Source of the DNA: Lophium mytilinum
Lineage: Eukaryota; Ascomycota; Dothideomycetes; Mytilinidiales; Mytilinidiaceae
Direction: 5' to 3'
Length of the DNA: 64,000 nucleotides
Assembly: GCA_010093605.1 (NCBI GenBank)
Contig: MU004192.1
Span: forward strand, 571,774 to 635,773
A program made the position numbers and the translations under genes. A model generated the notes under the pieces. The model worked only from the letters and a program-made list of their open reading frames with translations. It was not told the origin of the DNA and made no database searches. Positions 43,132 through 53,693 of the stretch are shown one piece after another (within the stretch, counting starts at the first letter, position 1; each line of letters opens with the position of its first letter).

Positions 43132-44457
43132 ATGCATATGCGCATTCGACTGTTCCGTATCTGGTACAGCACTACTTATACCGTCCTCTTCTTCCTTGCC
43201 ATCGTCCTCCTCGCCGTCACCCCCGCCGATACCATCTACCAGTCCATCCGCAGCGATGACATCCAGAAGATATTTGTCGTCGCTGGAGTTTACCTCCTTA
43301 CCTTCCTTGTTACGATCCTGATATACTCTACCCGCCTCTATACAAATCGCAGTGCTCTACAAGGCATACCGAAGGCCTACCTCCCGGTCGAAGATGGCGA
43401 AGTGGGCAAACTGATTCGGCGGCTGATTGTGAAGAATCTAAAGAGGAGTTCTATCGTCGCGTGGGATTCGCGCCCAAGGGAACTTGAGGAAGAAGAGCTG
43501 GAAGATGCGACAATGGGTAGCAGGCCACCTACAGCGGAGCGCCAACATACTACATTCAAAAGGAGCAGCCATCTGAATGAAACCACAGTCATACCAGTCT
43601 CATCAGCATTGCCGGCCTGGGGCGAGATTGCTCATCCTGGGTGGTCCTGCCCTTCGTCGAGTGACCTACCCAATCTGCAGTTCTGGACCGTCATTCCTGA
43701 GCTCCCAAATCTTATCGAAGCCAAGGCAGTCTCTCTTGCTCCTCCGGACCCTGCCTTCAGCCCGGAACAGCACCCGCAAGATACCTCACCGATACTACCG
43801 GATGCGCAAGTGGTAGCACTTCTTCAGCGCCCTGCAACAATGGGCTTGCGGGACTATCTCTCCAGATTGTCTTCCTTTGGCCTCATCAACCCTCCAAAAC
43901 TCGGCGAGAAGTTCCTAACGCAATATGAGTTTGCGAGATTCTCCAACTCGCCGCTGACCGAACAGGAGTTCCGAGAACTCATGGCTGTGTTTGCTGATAT
44001 CTTGAGCGGTATGACGGAGCTTGATGCCGAGCTCATCGCCGACATCCAGGCAGGCGATGTCGACTCCGATACTTTCAGTTTCACATCATCGATTTCCACG
44101 CAAAGCTCAACGGGCTCTGCGATACACCATCGCACGCCTCGTGTTCCTGATGAGACGGACTCATACTACACAAGCAGCACTTCGTCAGACCCCGGGCGAA
44201 ATGAAAGCCCCGGAACGATTAGAACGGCGCCATCGCGATTCGAAAGGCGAAGTTCTGGAACTCGTCAATTGTCCAGTAGCCCTTCAGCGAGCTCTCTGCA
44301 CTCTCAGAGATTTCAGTCTATGTCGCGAAGTCCGTCTTCAGTGATACGAGGATCACCTTCCTTAGCATCACTACGCTCGACACAGTCTGTCATACGATTG
44401 TCTCCCATATCGGGCGCCGGAGAGTTGCCATACCATTACGCTTTTAATCGTCCTTGA
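43132..44457 (+). CDS. DLT1: Defect at low temperature protein 1 (Dlt1)
   Basis: Single exon, 441 aa. Two N-terminal transmembrane helices (about 10-32, YTVLFFLAIVLLAVTP, and 46-66, IFVVAGVYLLTFLVTILIY) are followed by SRLYTNRSALQGIPKAYLPV and EDGEVGKLIRRLIVKNL, the conserved Dlt1 signature. A cytosolic domain contains LRDYLSRLSSFGLINPP and FLTQYEFARFSNSPLTEQEF. The tail is Ser-rich and disordered. Dlt1 is needed for growth at low temperature in yeast; its molecular role is unclear. Membrane location follows from the helices. Starting at the ATG at 43132 (MHMRIRLFRIWY) fits the family. Confidence 0.92.
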   Translation: MHMRIRLFRIWYSTTYTVLFFLAIVLLAVTPADTIYQSIRSDDIQKIFVVAGVYLLTFLVTILIYSTRLYTNRSALQGIPKAYLPVEDGEVGKLIRRLIVKNLKRSSIVAWDSRPRELEEEELEDATMGSRPPTAERQHTTFKRSSHLNETTVIPVSSALPAWGEIAHPGWSCPSSSDLPNLQFWTVIPELPNLIEAKAVSLAPPDPAFSPEQHPQDTSPILPDAQVVALLQRPATMGLRDYLSRLSSFGLINPPKLGEKFLTQYEFARFSNSPLTEQEFRELMAVFADILSGMTELDAELIADIQAGDVDSDTFSFTSSISTQSSTGSAIHHRTPRVPDETDSYYTSSTSSDPGRNESPGTIRTAPSRFERRSSGTRQLSSSPSASSLHSQRFQSMSRSPSSVIRGSPSLASLRSTQSVIRLSPISGAGELPYHYAFNRP

Positions 44458-45304
44458 GGGCTCCCTTGGCGTTGATATCATGTTGCCATGATCCATCGCA
44501 ATAAGGACTGCTTTTGACGTCTTATGATTCTTATTAATGTTTAAATATGAAATAGAATTGGATTTGCCACCAACACGATTCTGGGGCTCTCGATTGTTAC
44601 ATCGAAATGGGAATTTATGACATGTCAAGGTGATTTCTAGGTGCTTTCACTGCCTGAATGTTATTCATCACGACGACCTGATACTGAGTGCCTCATGTAT
44701 TACATCAAGTTGAAGATTTGTCGCTACCTCAGTATGATCCCCAAGCAATTTTCATGGTCTAACTTTTGTTCCTTCTCTTTCTCTCGATTTGAAGGTTCTC
44801 AATGTTGACATGGATGATGAAAATCTATGGCACACCAGGGAGACCTCCGAGGTGTTCGCACTCTCGGAATTTCATACTTCTCGTCCATCTGATACGGAGA
44901 CTTCTAACCTTCACCTTGCGCTCGAGGTTTAGTAGTGTCTGAAGATGACCTCAGACTATTTTCGCCGCTCTAAACTCATGCTTTTTGAGCGCCTCATATT
45001 GACGGTGTAGTAACGCGTGATCTCTACCCAATAGCGAAGTCGACGTGGTTTTTCCAATCAACATAATGTGCTGGAGCCCTCCTGATGGAGTTAGCTACTT
45101 GGTAAGACTCCTCACGAAAAGCTCATTCTCGCTTACAACAGACTAACACGCAGAAATAGGAGTCATATTGGGGTTCAATTCCGTCTATTCTACTCCCTTG
45201 AGGTATCCTCCACTTTCTGCAATGGTCGTTAAGCCCAGCAACCCAATTCGTTCTCTGGTATCTCCAGGAGCCCTCCAAAAGCCCAACCAGGTGCGCAAAG
45301 CCAC
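44458..45304. other. Convergent spacer
   Basis: This lies between DLT1 (plus) and the next gene (minus). Frames such as 44371-44628 minus overlap DLT1's end and show no motif. Nothing else is seen. Confidence 0.5.
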
Positions 45305-46300
45305 TCAAAGACCATCTTCATCTGCAGTCTCGTAGGCCTCCTCCTCATCCGACGACTCGCGATTCGTGCGGTCTCGGACGAATAGACTCTCCTCATCGCT
45401 CTCCTCTTCTGAAGGCTTCTTAGCCTCCTCATTCACCTTCTTCACCGCCGCTCCCTCCTCGCTGAATTTAGGGTACACCAACTCCTGATCCTTAGACTCG
45501 CGCACCTTTGGACGGTCAAACTCTTCGCCGTCGATGGAGAAGCTGATCGCGGTCCTATTCTCGGCCGCTCGCTGCAGACTGTTGGAGCCCCTTACAAAGC
45601 CGTAGACGGGTGCAGCGGCACGTGCGGATGGTTGAGGCTTAGGCGCAGGCTGGGTTTTGGGCGTCGCTGGCGGTGCTGCCCGCGCAACCTCGCGAATCGG
45701 AGGCGTGGACTGGGACGGCTTCCGGGCTTTGACAGCAGCTTTGACGTTCCCGGACCCCACAATCTCGTCGAAACGGCTGGGCGTGTGGCCTCTGATCCGC
45801 ACCCTGTTATCGCGTTCCAGGAGATAGTACTCGTAATCCTCGACGGTCGACGGTCTGTTTCGCTCGATGACATGGATAACGGGGAACACCTTGGCGCGGT
45901 AATGGGCGCACAGCAGCTTCGTCATCTTGAAGAGCTTCTCGACGAGATCCTCTCCTCTCTTCCCATGGAAGTATTCACCTGGCTTAGTCAGGTTCTGGAT
46001 GAGGTCGAAGAGGAAGCGGACGGTGTACAGGCGGCATTTAACGCGCTCATCGGCGGTGTCGTTGATCTTATCGGCGGAGCCTTTGCGGAGACACATCATG
46101 GTTCTGAATGCGACCCATGGGGTAAGGTGAGGGTTTCCGGAGTCTTCCATGCATCGGAGGACGAGGAGACACTCGTCGCGGTATTGGGCCCAGGGCGTGA
46201 GGAAAGCGTCTCGTTCGAGGAAGAAGCGGTTTAGGTCGTCTTGGCTTTTGAGGCCGAGGCATTCGAGGAAGCTCTCGACGCGGACGCTGGCGCCGGACAT
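45305..46300 (-). CDS. Hypothetical fungal protein with acidic tail
   Basis: Single exon, 331 aa. Residues 1-165 form a compact helical-looking domain (VESFLECLGLKSQDDLNRFF, RFLFDLIQNLTKPGEYFHG, LLCAHYRAKVFPVIHVIERN), which I do not recognise. A Pro/Ala-rich linker (about 190-235) leads to YGFVRGSNSLQRAAENRTAI and a highly acidic Ser/Glu/Asp tail (EEESDEESLFVRD; ESSDEEEAYETADEDG), a likely CK2 target. No signal peptide or membrane helix. It shares a 391-bp divergent promoter with the gene at 46692. Confidence 0.75.
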   Translation of the reverse strand: MSGASVRVESFLECLGLKSQDDLNRFFLERDAFLTPWAQYRDECLLVLRCMEDSGNPHLTPWVAFRTMMCLRKGSADKINDTADERVKCRLYTVRFLFDLIQNLTKPGEYFHGKRGEDLVEKLFKMTKLLCAHYRAKVFPVIHVIERNRPSTVEDYEYYLLERDNRVRIRGHTPSRFDEIVGSGNVKAAVKARKPSQSTPPIREVARAAPPATPKTQPAPKPQPSARAAAPVYGFVRGSNSLQRAAENRTAISFSIDGEEFDRPKVRESKDQELVYPKFSEEGAAVKKVNEEAKKPSEEESDEESLFVRDRTNRESSDEEEAYETADEDGL

Positions 46301-46691
46301 TCTTGATGTGGTGTGGTTGCTTGTGAGGCCTTGGTTCTCTCGTTAGGGTTCAATCTGTCAGGCTTCGACTCAAGACGACGGCTGGTGGTTGGTGACGAAG
46401 ACGGAAGAAAGACGGCAAGTCTGGAGAAGCTGAAATATGAGTCTGTCTAGACGACGACCGAAATGATTTCACCCTCGTCTTCACTTTACGGCTAACCGTG
46501 CATCCTAGCAGCTAATAAAGAGACAGCTGATCAAGCAAGATATCAGTGTCCAATACCGAATCCGGTTAGCGCGCTCAAATTTACCACTTCACTTAATCAA
46601 AGGAGGGCCTTAACCTTTCTAAGACGTCGTCAATCTCTCTGTGCTCCTCTCTCTAGCTTCATTACCACATCTCCACACCTCGCAACTGAAG
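46301..46691. promoter_or_regulatory. Divergent promoter region of two hypothetical genes
   Basis: The interval between the start codons of the genes at 45305-46300 (minus) and 46692-47512 (plus). A CT-rich tract (ctctctgtgctcctctctctag, about 46633-46655) precedes the plus-strand start. Confidence 0.45.
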
Positions 46692-47512
46692 ATGAAGCCA
46701 TCACAACACGTAGCTCGCTCAGCGGGTATGGCAAGCCGCCCGCAAACTCCACCACCTATGGGGCCGCCTCCCCCATCCAGGTCGCGCCGCTTGCAGTCAC
46801 GCGTCACCAGCTTCAAGACCTCGCTCTTCCACCGGCCTTCTTCAAGGAACCTCCGGCGCGGCAAAGCAGACCAGACCACCACCGCCGCGACGCCTTCGCA
46901 TGGCTCTGGTAATCCTCAAGACGTCAACAATACTACCACAGAAGCCGCCAACAGCCCAGCCAGTGAGCTTGCCCCCGACGACTTCTCCTACGCCACCTAC
47001 GTCGCCCGCGGCGGCTACCTCCCCGACGGCTCAGGCGGCAAGATCTCAGAGCCCCGTTTCGCGCAGATGAAGACGGAAATCATGCCCTTCAACGCGGATC
47101 GCTTCGTTGCGCTTGTCAATTCTTCGGAGAAACTGAGACAGGGGTTTGACGTAAGCTATACCAATCGCCCTATACATTGGTGAGCTGCTGTGCTAATGTT
47201 AGGCAGAGCGTATATGGAGATATGCCGCCTGACCGTCCTACTGATTCGGAGCTCCTGCGGTTCGTCATGGAGGGGAACCAGGAGTGGAAGGATGAGGTGT
47301 TGCAGCGGTTGACGGGGCAGCTGAGGTCGCATTGGGAGATTTCTGGGGCGCGGATAGCGGCGCTGGGACTGGAGATTGATGCGCTTACGGAGCGGGTTGC
47401 GGTGTTGGAGGGGGTTAGGGAGGGGAGTACGGGGGAGGCTGATGAAGATTCGGTGGAGGCCGAAGATATCAAGCAAGAAGAGGTCGAGGAGGAGACGGGA
47501 GAGGCTGTCTAG
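46692..47512 (+). CDS. Hypothetical fungal protein with C-terminal coiled coil
   Basis: Exons 46692-47150 and 47207-47512, phase 0, 254 aa. The start is the ATG of MKPSQHVARSAG; an in-frame ATG at 46641 would add 17 residues. The N-terminus is Pro/Ser/Arg-rich (RPQTPPPMGPPPPSRSRRLQ). The middle carries ELAPDDFSYATYVARGGYLP and FAQMKTEIMPFNADRFVALV. The C-terminal 70 residues (LTGQLRSHWEISGARIAALG LEIDALTERVAVLE) look like a coiled coil with an acidic end. I do not recognise the family. The acceptor chosen (cag at 47204-47206) keeps the frame; the earlier tag would not. Confidence 0.72.
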
Positions 47513-48214
47513 GAGTGGCAAGTGTAAGCTGAATGGTGGTTGTAGTTTTAGCTTCTGGTGGAGCTTGTACCAAAAGTGGGTACACCTTGGCACATAACTT
47601 GAATAGAACAATTGGACTTTGTAACTCTTGGTTGTAAAGATATCTTTGAGGGGAGGGCTCAATTCTAAAGCTGTGTTCCTCACCTTTGACACCTTTGCAC
47701 CGCGGTTGGGGGCCCTCCGGATACGGAATTAGGAATCAGATGAGATGTTTGATTCTGAACGTCCCAAACTAGACGTCCACCTTTGACATCGTTTTCTGTC
47801 TATCTGACAGCGTCAAGGGGCTCACGCATATGTACTTGCGATCTAGGTTCGATTTAGAATCCGAACGTGTTAAATCAATCTAAGCCTGTGGTTCTTGCTG
47901 TGTTGTTTGGCGTGCTTTAGAATAGTAGGCTCGTGGAAATCTGGGTGGGATGCAAAATCATCAACAGCATCAGTTTATAGTAGTTGAGCAGTAAGCCCTT
48001 TGTTCGATATTTGAAAATCTATCTCATTTTTGTTCTTACGTTTCGTTCCGAAGCTTGACGCTCCCAGAATAGGGATGACGAAGATCGGCCGGCACGGACG
48101 TTCCACGCTTCTTTCTAGACGACATCTCCACCACTCCTTATGCACGCCCGACTTTCAACGGTGCTATTGTCAATCTGATTCTACTTGCGCCCATATATAA
48201 TATTGCTTTACACA
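47513..48214. other. Intergenic
   Basis: Minus-strand frames overlapping 47156-47692 are antisense shadows of the previous gene. A TATA-like atatataat lies at 48193-48201 just before the esterase start. Nothing else is seen. Confidence 0.5.
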
Positions 48215-49959
48215 ATGGTGATTGTATATACGATGGCGAAAACCTCAGAGCCTTACGTCCGCGACTTGGAATTCCGTGGTTTCATCGAGGGTCTCACATT
48301 CAAAAGCAACGCACAGCCTACTTGCCACTACTTCGGAGGAGTACCATATGCACTTCCTCCAGTGGGCCCGTTCCGATGGAGGAAACCGAGACCGTTACCC
48401 TCATGCTACCGCTACGGGACAAGAGCTAACCCAGGACGATATACCGGCGGTACCGCACTTTGCCCACAGCCAGGATTTGATAGTGATCTTCCTGACATGA
48501 CTTTATGGGACGAGGATTGCTTGCAGTGTAACATTTGGATGCCCGTAGGAGAACCGCCGGCTGGAGGTTTGAGTCCATTTCCAATCACATGATAACATGT
48601 ATACTGATGCTTCTTTTCAGGATGGCCCGTCTTCTTCAATATCCGTAAGCGTTTATTTCATTACAACTACTGTCAAACGACGTGATAGTAACAATTCTAG
48701 ATGGCGGGTTCCTTCAATTTGGGAATCCTAATTCAGGCGACCTCTCCGCGATTCTCAGCGAAACTTCAGCAAAGTTCATCTGTGTAATGCCCGCCTATAG
48801 ACTGAATGTTTTCGGCTTCCTTGCCTCTGAAGAGTTAGGCCAGAACTTTGATTCTAGCGACATTGTTTCGAATGTCGGTTTCTGGGACATACGGCTCGCG
48901 CTCGAGTGGACGCACAAGAACATTAGCTATTTCGGCGGCGATGCTTCTAATATCACCATCGGCGGATACTCCGCAGGATCTCATGCTACCTTCCACCAAC
49001 TCGCGTACGAATTGGGACTACCAGACTCCAAGGCTATTGCCCGCCGGGCGATTATGTGGTCGAATGGACCTGGTGTTCAACCAAAATCCACCTCCGAGGC
49101 ACAAGAGCAATTCGAGGAGCTCTTGACTGCACTGAAAATACCCCTAGGCGTATCACCCACAGAAAAGCTGGCTAGGCTCCGAGCCCTGGACGCACCTACG
49201 CTGATAAAAGCAAGCATGCGAGTAAAGCACCATCAATTCCGCGCCACAACCGACGGCCACTTTGTCCGCCACGGCCTGATGAAAGAGATCGATAACGGGA
49301 TCTTCGCCGAACGAATGAAGCGCCGTGGCATCAAACTCCTGATCGGCGAGTGTAAAGATGAGCACTTCATCTATGGCCTCTGGCGGCCACCAAAGAACAG
49401 TCTGGAATCGCTCTTCAACCGCCTCCAGGCCGACTACCCCATTCGTGCATGCGAAACCCTAGTCAAGTATTACTACCCCGGAGACAAACTCCCCGCTGAT
49501 TGCAAAGACTGGCCGGATGCGTTCGGGCGCATCTACGCGGACATTCAGATTCACATGCTCGAGCGCGGGTTCGTTAACGCGCTTGTGCAGCATGGCGCCG
49601 GCGAGTTGATATATAGGTATCGGATGGAGTGGCGTGCGAAATGTGTCGATAAGACTTTCCCAAAGGAATGGGGTGTCACTCATGGGGCGGATTATCCGAC
49701 CTGGATGTGGGGGAATGGGGAAACTTTGCTGAAGAAGGAGAAGACTCTTGTCAAGAACTCGTTCCATGATCTTTTTGCAAAGTTCTTGAATGGAGAAGAG
49801 ATGGATTGGGGCACGACGGACCCGCTGCATATCAGGACTTTGACGCCGAAGGGGACGGTGGTGTGTGGGGAGGATCCGATGCTTGAAAGGGGGTTGGAGG
49901 TTTGGCGGTTATTGCAGAGTGTTGGGGTTACTGGGGACACGATCATGTCGAAGATATAG
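48215..49959 (+). CDS. Type-B carboxylesterase/lipase-like alpha/beta hydrolase
   Basis: Exons 48215-48566, 48621-48644 and 48701-49959; the middle exon is only 24 nt and completes GWPVFFNIHGGF. 544 aa from the ATG at 48215; MAKTSEP at 48233 is an alternative start. Family features: FGGVPYALPPVGPFRWRKP, DEDCLQCNIWMP, oxyanion HGGFLQFG, nucleophile elbow GGYSAGS (Tyr replaces the usual Glu of GESAG), AYRLNVFGF, and catalytic His in GVTHGADYPTWMW. The acid residue is probably Glu in LIGECKDEHF. No signal peptide is evident, so an intracellular enzyme is likely. It hydrolyses carboxylic esters; the substrate is unknown. Confidence 0.9.
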
Positions 49960-50272
49960 AGGTAAAAGAAGAGCTTCAGTAAGGTTCCTTCCTACAGACG
50001 TAATAGTCCAAAAGCAAGTAGTGCTGAGATATATAAAAAAAATGCTTCAGGGTATCCCAATATAGGGATAGGTTGACTAAAGCAATGTTTGTGGTAACAA
50101 AATCAATGCAATTCCAAGCGCTCTATTCGTCAATGAGCTTACACTGTCAATGTCAAGTATAGAAAAATGTCGAGCATTGTAAGTTGAGAGACCCTTGGTG
50201 TTTTAGGTCCGAGCTTCATAGGCACATCTCAAGCTTCCCCGGTGGAACCACTGCCATTCTCCCACCATCGCC
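49960..50272. other. Short intergenic
   Basis: This is the esterase 3' flank and promoter of the recycling-factor gene. Nothing notable is seen. Confidence 0.5.
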
Positions 50273-51239
50273 ATGCCTCGAATTAACCTAGCATCACCTA
50301 CACCATGGATTCAAAGCTCCATCCGAGCCTTCTCCCCAGCACGAAGAGGCTTCGTAGCTCCAAAGACGTACGCCTCAATCCCAATTGCACCAAAGCCACC
50401 CAATTCTAACATATCCCCAGTCTCCTCCCCACAACCACCTACCTCAACTCCAACACCCCCAAAACCGCTCATAGAAGCTTCGCCACAACCCCTCTCCTCC
50501 ACAAAAAAGCCGGCAAATCCAACATGTCGCACGCCCGCACCGACTCTGCCCCGCCCGTCACCGAAGCCTCCGCGAACACGCCCACAGACCAGGCCTACGA
50601 CCTCTCGCCGCTAGAATCGAACATCCTAAAAGCGATGGAGAAGCTGACGCACGACCTATCGCAGCTGCGGTCCGGAGGGCGGTTCAACCCAGACGTAGTG
50701 GAGGGGCTGCGGGTGCAATTAGGGAAGGGCGACGAAAAAGAAACGGCGAGGGTGAAGGACTTGGCGCAGGTTGTGCCGAAGGGGAGGGTGTTGAATGTTA
50801 TTGTGGGGGAGAAGGAGGTAAGTCATTTCTCGGTTTCTTGGGCTGATGTTTTGTGTGGGAATTGCGAGGCTAATTTATGTTGTTTCTGCAGCATATCAAA
50901 CCTGTTTCCTCTGCCATAGCAGCGAGTCCGCATAATCTAGTCCCTCAGTCACCGCATCCGGATAGTCCGTTGTCTATTCCTGTCCCTATACCCCCGCCGA
51001 CGGGTGAGTCGCGGAAGGCTGCGCTAGAAGCGGCGCATAAGGCTGGAGAGGTAGCAACGACGGCTGTTCAAGATGCGAGGGCGGCGCATCATAAAAAGTT
51101 GAGGAAGTTTCAGGTGGATAAAAGTGTAAGGCCGGATGATTTGCAGAAGGCGACAAAGAAAATGGAAGAAGCGGTCAAGAGGGGGGTTTCGGAGGTGAAG
51201 AGAATTGTGGATGGAGCGAGGAGGGTGTTAGAGCAGTAG
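50273..51239 (+). CDS. RRF1: Mitochondrial ribosome recycling factor
   Basis: Exons 50273-50367, 50421-50817 and 50892-51239; 279 aa. The first intron (gtacgc...ctaac..cccag) splits the mitochondrial presequence. Joined across it, the N-terminus is Arg/Ser-rich (IQSSIRAFSPARRGF; HRSFATTPLLHKKAGKSN), a good matrix-targeting signal. The RRF domain follows: LSPLESNILKAMEKLTHDLS, LRSGGRFNPDVVEGLRVQ, and after the second intron PHNLVPQSPHPDSPLSIPVP and PTGESRKAALEAAHKAGEVA. The tail has the second long helix of the three-helix bundle (KLRKFQ, then LQKATKKMEEAVKRGVSEVK). It splits post-termination mitochondrial ribosomes together with mitochondrial elongation factor G2. An internal ATG (MSHARTDS) at 50524 would give a form without the presequence. 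Confidence 0.9.
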
Positions 51240-51491
51240 GAACGGGTATTATGATGGTCTATATGTTCAAAATGGTGTACTATATATGCGTTCGCATAGC
51301 CCTATATTGGTGTGCATGCGCCCGCGCACAGCCACCACTTGTTTATCAAGCGTAAAGCGGATTACACTGCAGCCTGTTGATGACTTGAACATATAAGCAT
51401 TGACCCCCTACCTCATCAGGTAGGGTGACCAGCAACTTCAGAATACGACCTCCTCGTTGATACACAAACTTTACTATCCAAAACAATCAGT

Positions 51492-52022
51492 ATGACTACT
51501 TCAGGCAACCCATTTTCCCCTGACGCGAGATGCACCATCTGCATGGCACCGGGACTGCCCGACAACAAGCAACCCGCTTCCATATTCCTCTCCGGCAGCA
51601 TCGAAATGGGCAAGGCTATCGACTGGCAAACAGCTTTGACCAAAAGGCTCGAACACCTGCCCATCACTATCTTCAACCCGCGCCGCGACGACTGGGACAG
51701 CAGCTGGGAGGAAGACATCACGAACGCTAAATTCAGGGAACAGGTCGACTGGGAGCTGGACCAGATGGCGTTAGCAGATGTCACGGTCGTCTGCTTTGTC
51801 GCAGGCACTCAGAGTCCGATCAGCCTGATGGAGCTCGGGTTGAATGCGCGTGATGGGAAGGTGGTGGTGTGTTGTCCAAAGGGGTTCTGGAAACGGGGGA
51901 ATGTGCAGATTGTGTGCCATAGATATGGTATACCTGTTGTGGAGACGGTTGAGGAATTGGCTGAGGAAGCCATAAAGAAGTTGGAGAAGAGGATAGCGGA
52001 TAGGAAGAGGGCAGAGCTTTGA
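51492..52022 (+). CDS. Nucleoside 2-deoxyribosyltransferase-like protein
   Basis: Single exon, 176 aa. IFLSGSIEMGKAIDWQ, FNPRRDDWDSSWEE, FREQVDWELDQMALADVTVV and SLMELGLNARDGKVVVCCPK with GFWKRGNVQIVC match the Nuc_deoxyri_tr2 family (PF15891 as I recall it). The catalytic Glu would be that of MELGL. Characterised relatives swap or cleave the N-glycosidic bond of deoxyribonucleosides; this subfamily is less well studied and also appears in phage and anti-phage contexts, so the reaction is inference. The N-terminal ~25 residues hold a CTIC pair. The protein lacks targeting signals, and no salvage genes lie next to it. Confidence 0.85.
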   Translation: MTTSGNPFSPDARCTICMAPGLPDNKQPASIFLSGSIEMGKAIDWQTALTKRLEHLPITIFNPRRDDWDSSWEEDITNAKFREQVDWELDQMALADVTVVCFVAGTQSPISLMELGLNARDGKVVVCCPKGFWKRGNVQIVCHRYGIPVVETVEELAEEAIKKLEKRIADRKRAEL

Positions 52023-52615
52023 GATATCCTGGGTAGCAGTTTGAACGATATCCTCAAGACTCTATCACCTTTCCACCGCTGTGGGGAAAGCATCATCTCA
52101 TTCTATGAATTCATTTCTACGGGGTGTCAGGATTGAGTAAGGCAAGTTCCCATTGAGCGCCTCTTTCAATGACCACTACAGTTTCAGAACTTCAAATCTC
52201 CACGATATTTCCTAACCATCTTCTCTCAATCTCTCCCATTCTTCCTGACTTCATCCCACTCCTGTCATTGTCCTCCAATCAGAACGTCTCCAATATTATT
52301 TCCACAACGCGTGATTTAGCGTCCACGGCTCTCGGATTCGACATAGTGGAGACGACTCGCGGGACCCCTCACTTCTACACACTCCTCCCCCACTTTCTTG
52401 CATCATGCAAGCGATGATACATGCATCTTTTGACCGTGCAACCTCGGAGCTTCTGCATAGGGCGTAGGAAAAGCAAGCATTCCCTGAACCGAATCCATTA
52501 CTTATAAACTCACCACGCGCTTCTCCCTAAATATACTCTAATCAATTGCTGGCGTCATCGAACTCGAATCGCATATCTTCTAATAATTCCGAACCCCTTC
52601 CTTTCATCCCCAATC
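52023..52615. other. Intergenic
   Basis: A frame of 82 codons (52169-52417 plus) is Ser/Ile/Leu-rich and has no motif. The rest is the promoter of the aldolase gene. Confidence 0.5.
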
Positions 52616-53693
52616 ATGGCACCCCCATCCGCAACCAACACAGAGTCCAACGGGTCCTCCACCAAGCCAACAGCCACCGCCCCACACGAGCCCGGCCTGA
52701 GCGAAGAAAAGGCAAAAGAAAAGATCGCCACCTCCCATTGGCCGCGTCCACCAAAGTTCGACGACCCGTACAAGGAGCGCGCATACCTCAAAGGCCGCCT
52801 CGCAGCCGCGTTCCGGATATTCGGGAAATATGGCTTCGACGAGGGCGTCGCGGGACACATCACCATGCGCGTATGCCTCCCCTCAACCCAGCCAAGGTCA
52901 CGAGACCTCAACCACATCCTGATACTAACATAAGGACTTCGTGCTAGGATCCCGTAGACCCCGAAACCTTCTGGGTAAATCCCTTCGGCGTCGCCTTCAG
53001 CCTCATCAAAGCCTCGGACCTCATCCTCGTCAGCGAGGAAGGCGAGATCCTCGAGGGCGGGCCGGTTCGCCTGCTCAATACGGCGGCGTATATGATCCAT
53101 TCCGCGATCCACAAAGCGCGGCCGGACGTGAACGCTGCGGCGCATAGTCACAGCATCTATGGACGCAGTTTCTGCTCGCTGGGGAGGAAACTTGATACCA
53201 TTACGCAGGACTCGTGCGCTTTTCATGATGTATGTATTGTAGTGGTTAGATGTCTGAGAGCATTTTCTAGATCGAATCATCCTGTTCCCTGAGAAAGAAG
53301 AAGGGTGCTTAAGATTTGGACGCTGATGAAGGCTAGGACCACGTCCTCTACGACTCCTTCAATGGCATCGTCCTCGCTGAGGAAGAGGGCAAGAATATCG
53401 CTAAAGCGCTCGGGAACAACAAGGCTGCGCTGCTGCAGAACCACGGGCTGCTAACCGTCGGCGGGACTGTCGAGGAGACAGTGTTTTGGTTCGTGAGTAT
53501 GGAGCGGTGCTGCCATGCGCAACTGATGGCGGATGCTGCCGCAAAGGGGAGGGGTGGCGAGACGGTGAAGATCCATGAGGAGGACGCGAAGTTCACATAC
53601 GAGGCGATTGGCACGCCGAAGGCGGGCTATTTCAGTGCAAAGCCAATGTTTGATGTGATACATAAGGAGACGGGAGGAGATTATTTGGAGTAG
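52616..53693 (+). CDS. Class II aldolase/adducin-domain protein
   Basis: Exons 52616-52870, 52948-53229 and 53337-53693; phase-0 introns of 77 and 107 bp, 297 aa. A disordered N-terminus (about 1-40) precedes the fold: RAYLKGRLAAAFRIFGKYGF, GVAGHITMR, then DPVDPETFWVNPFGVAFSLI. The metal-binding His pair is in AAAHSHSIYGRSF and a third His in LQNHGLLTVGGTVEE. The nearest relatives I recall are fungal adducin-like aldolases such as Mug14 of fission yeast; substrates are largely unknown. An aldolase or epimerase acting on a small sugar-like compound is plausible. Cytosolic. Confidence 0.9.

Noticed and set aside
52169-52417. 82-codon plus-strand ORF before the aldolase gene
   Set aside because: Ser/Ile/Leu-rich with no signal peptide pattern or Cys; probably chance.
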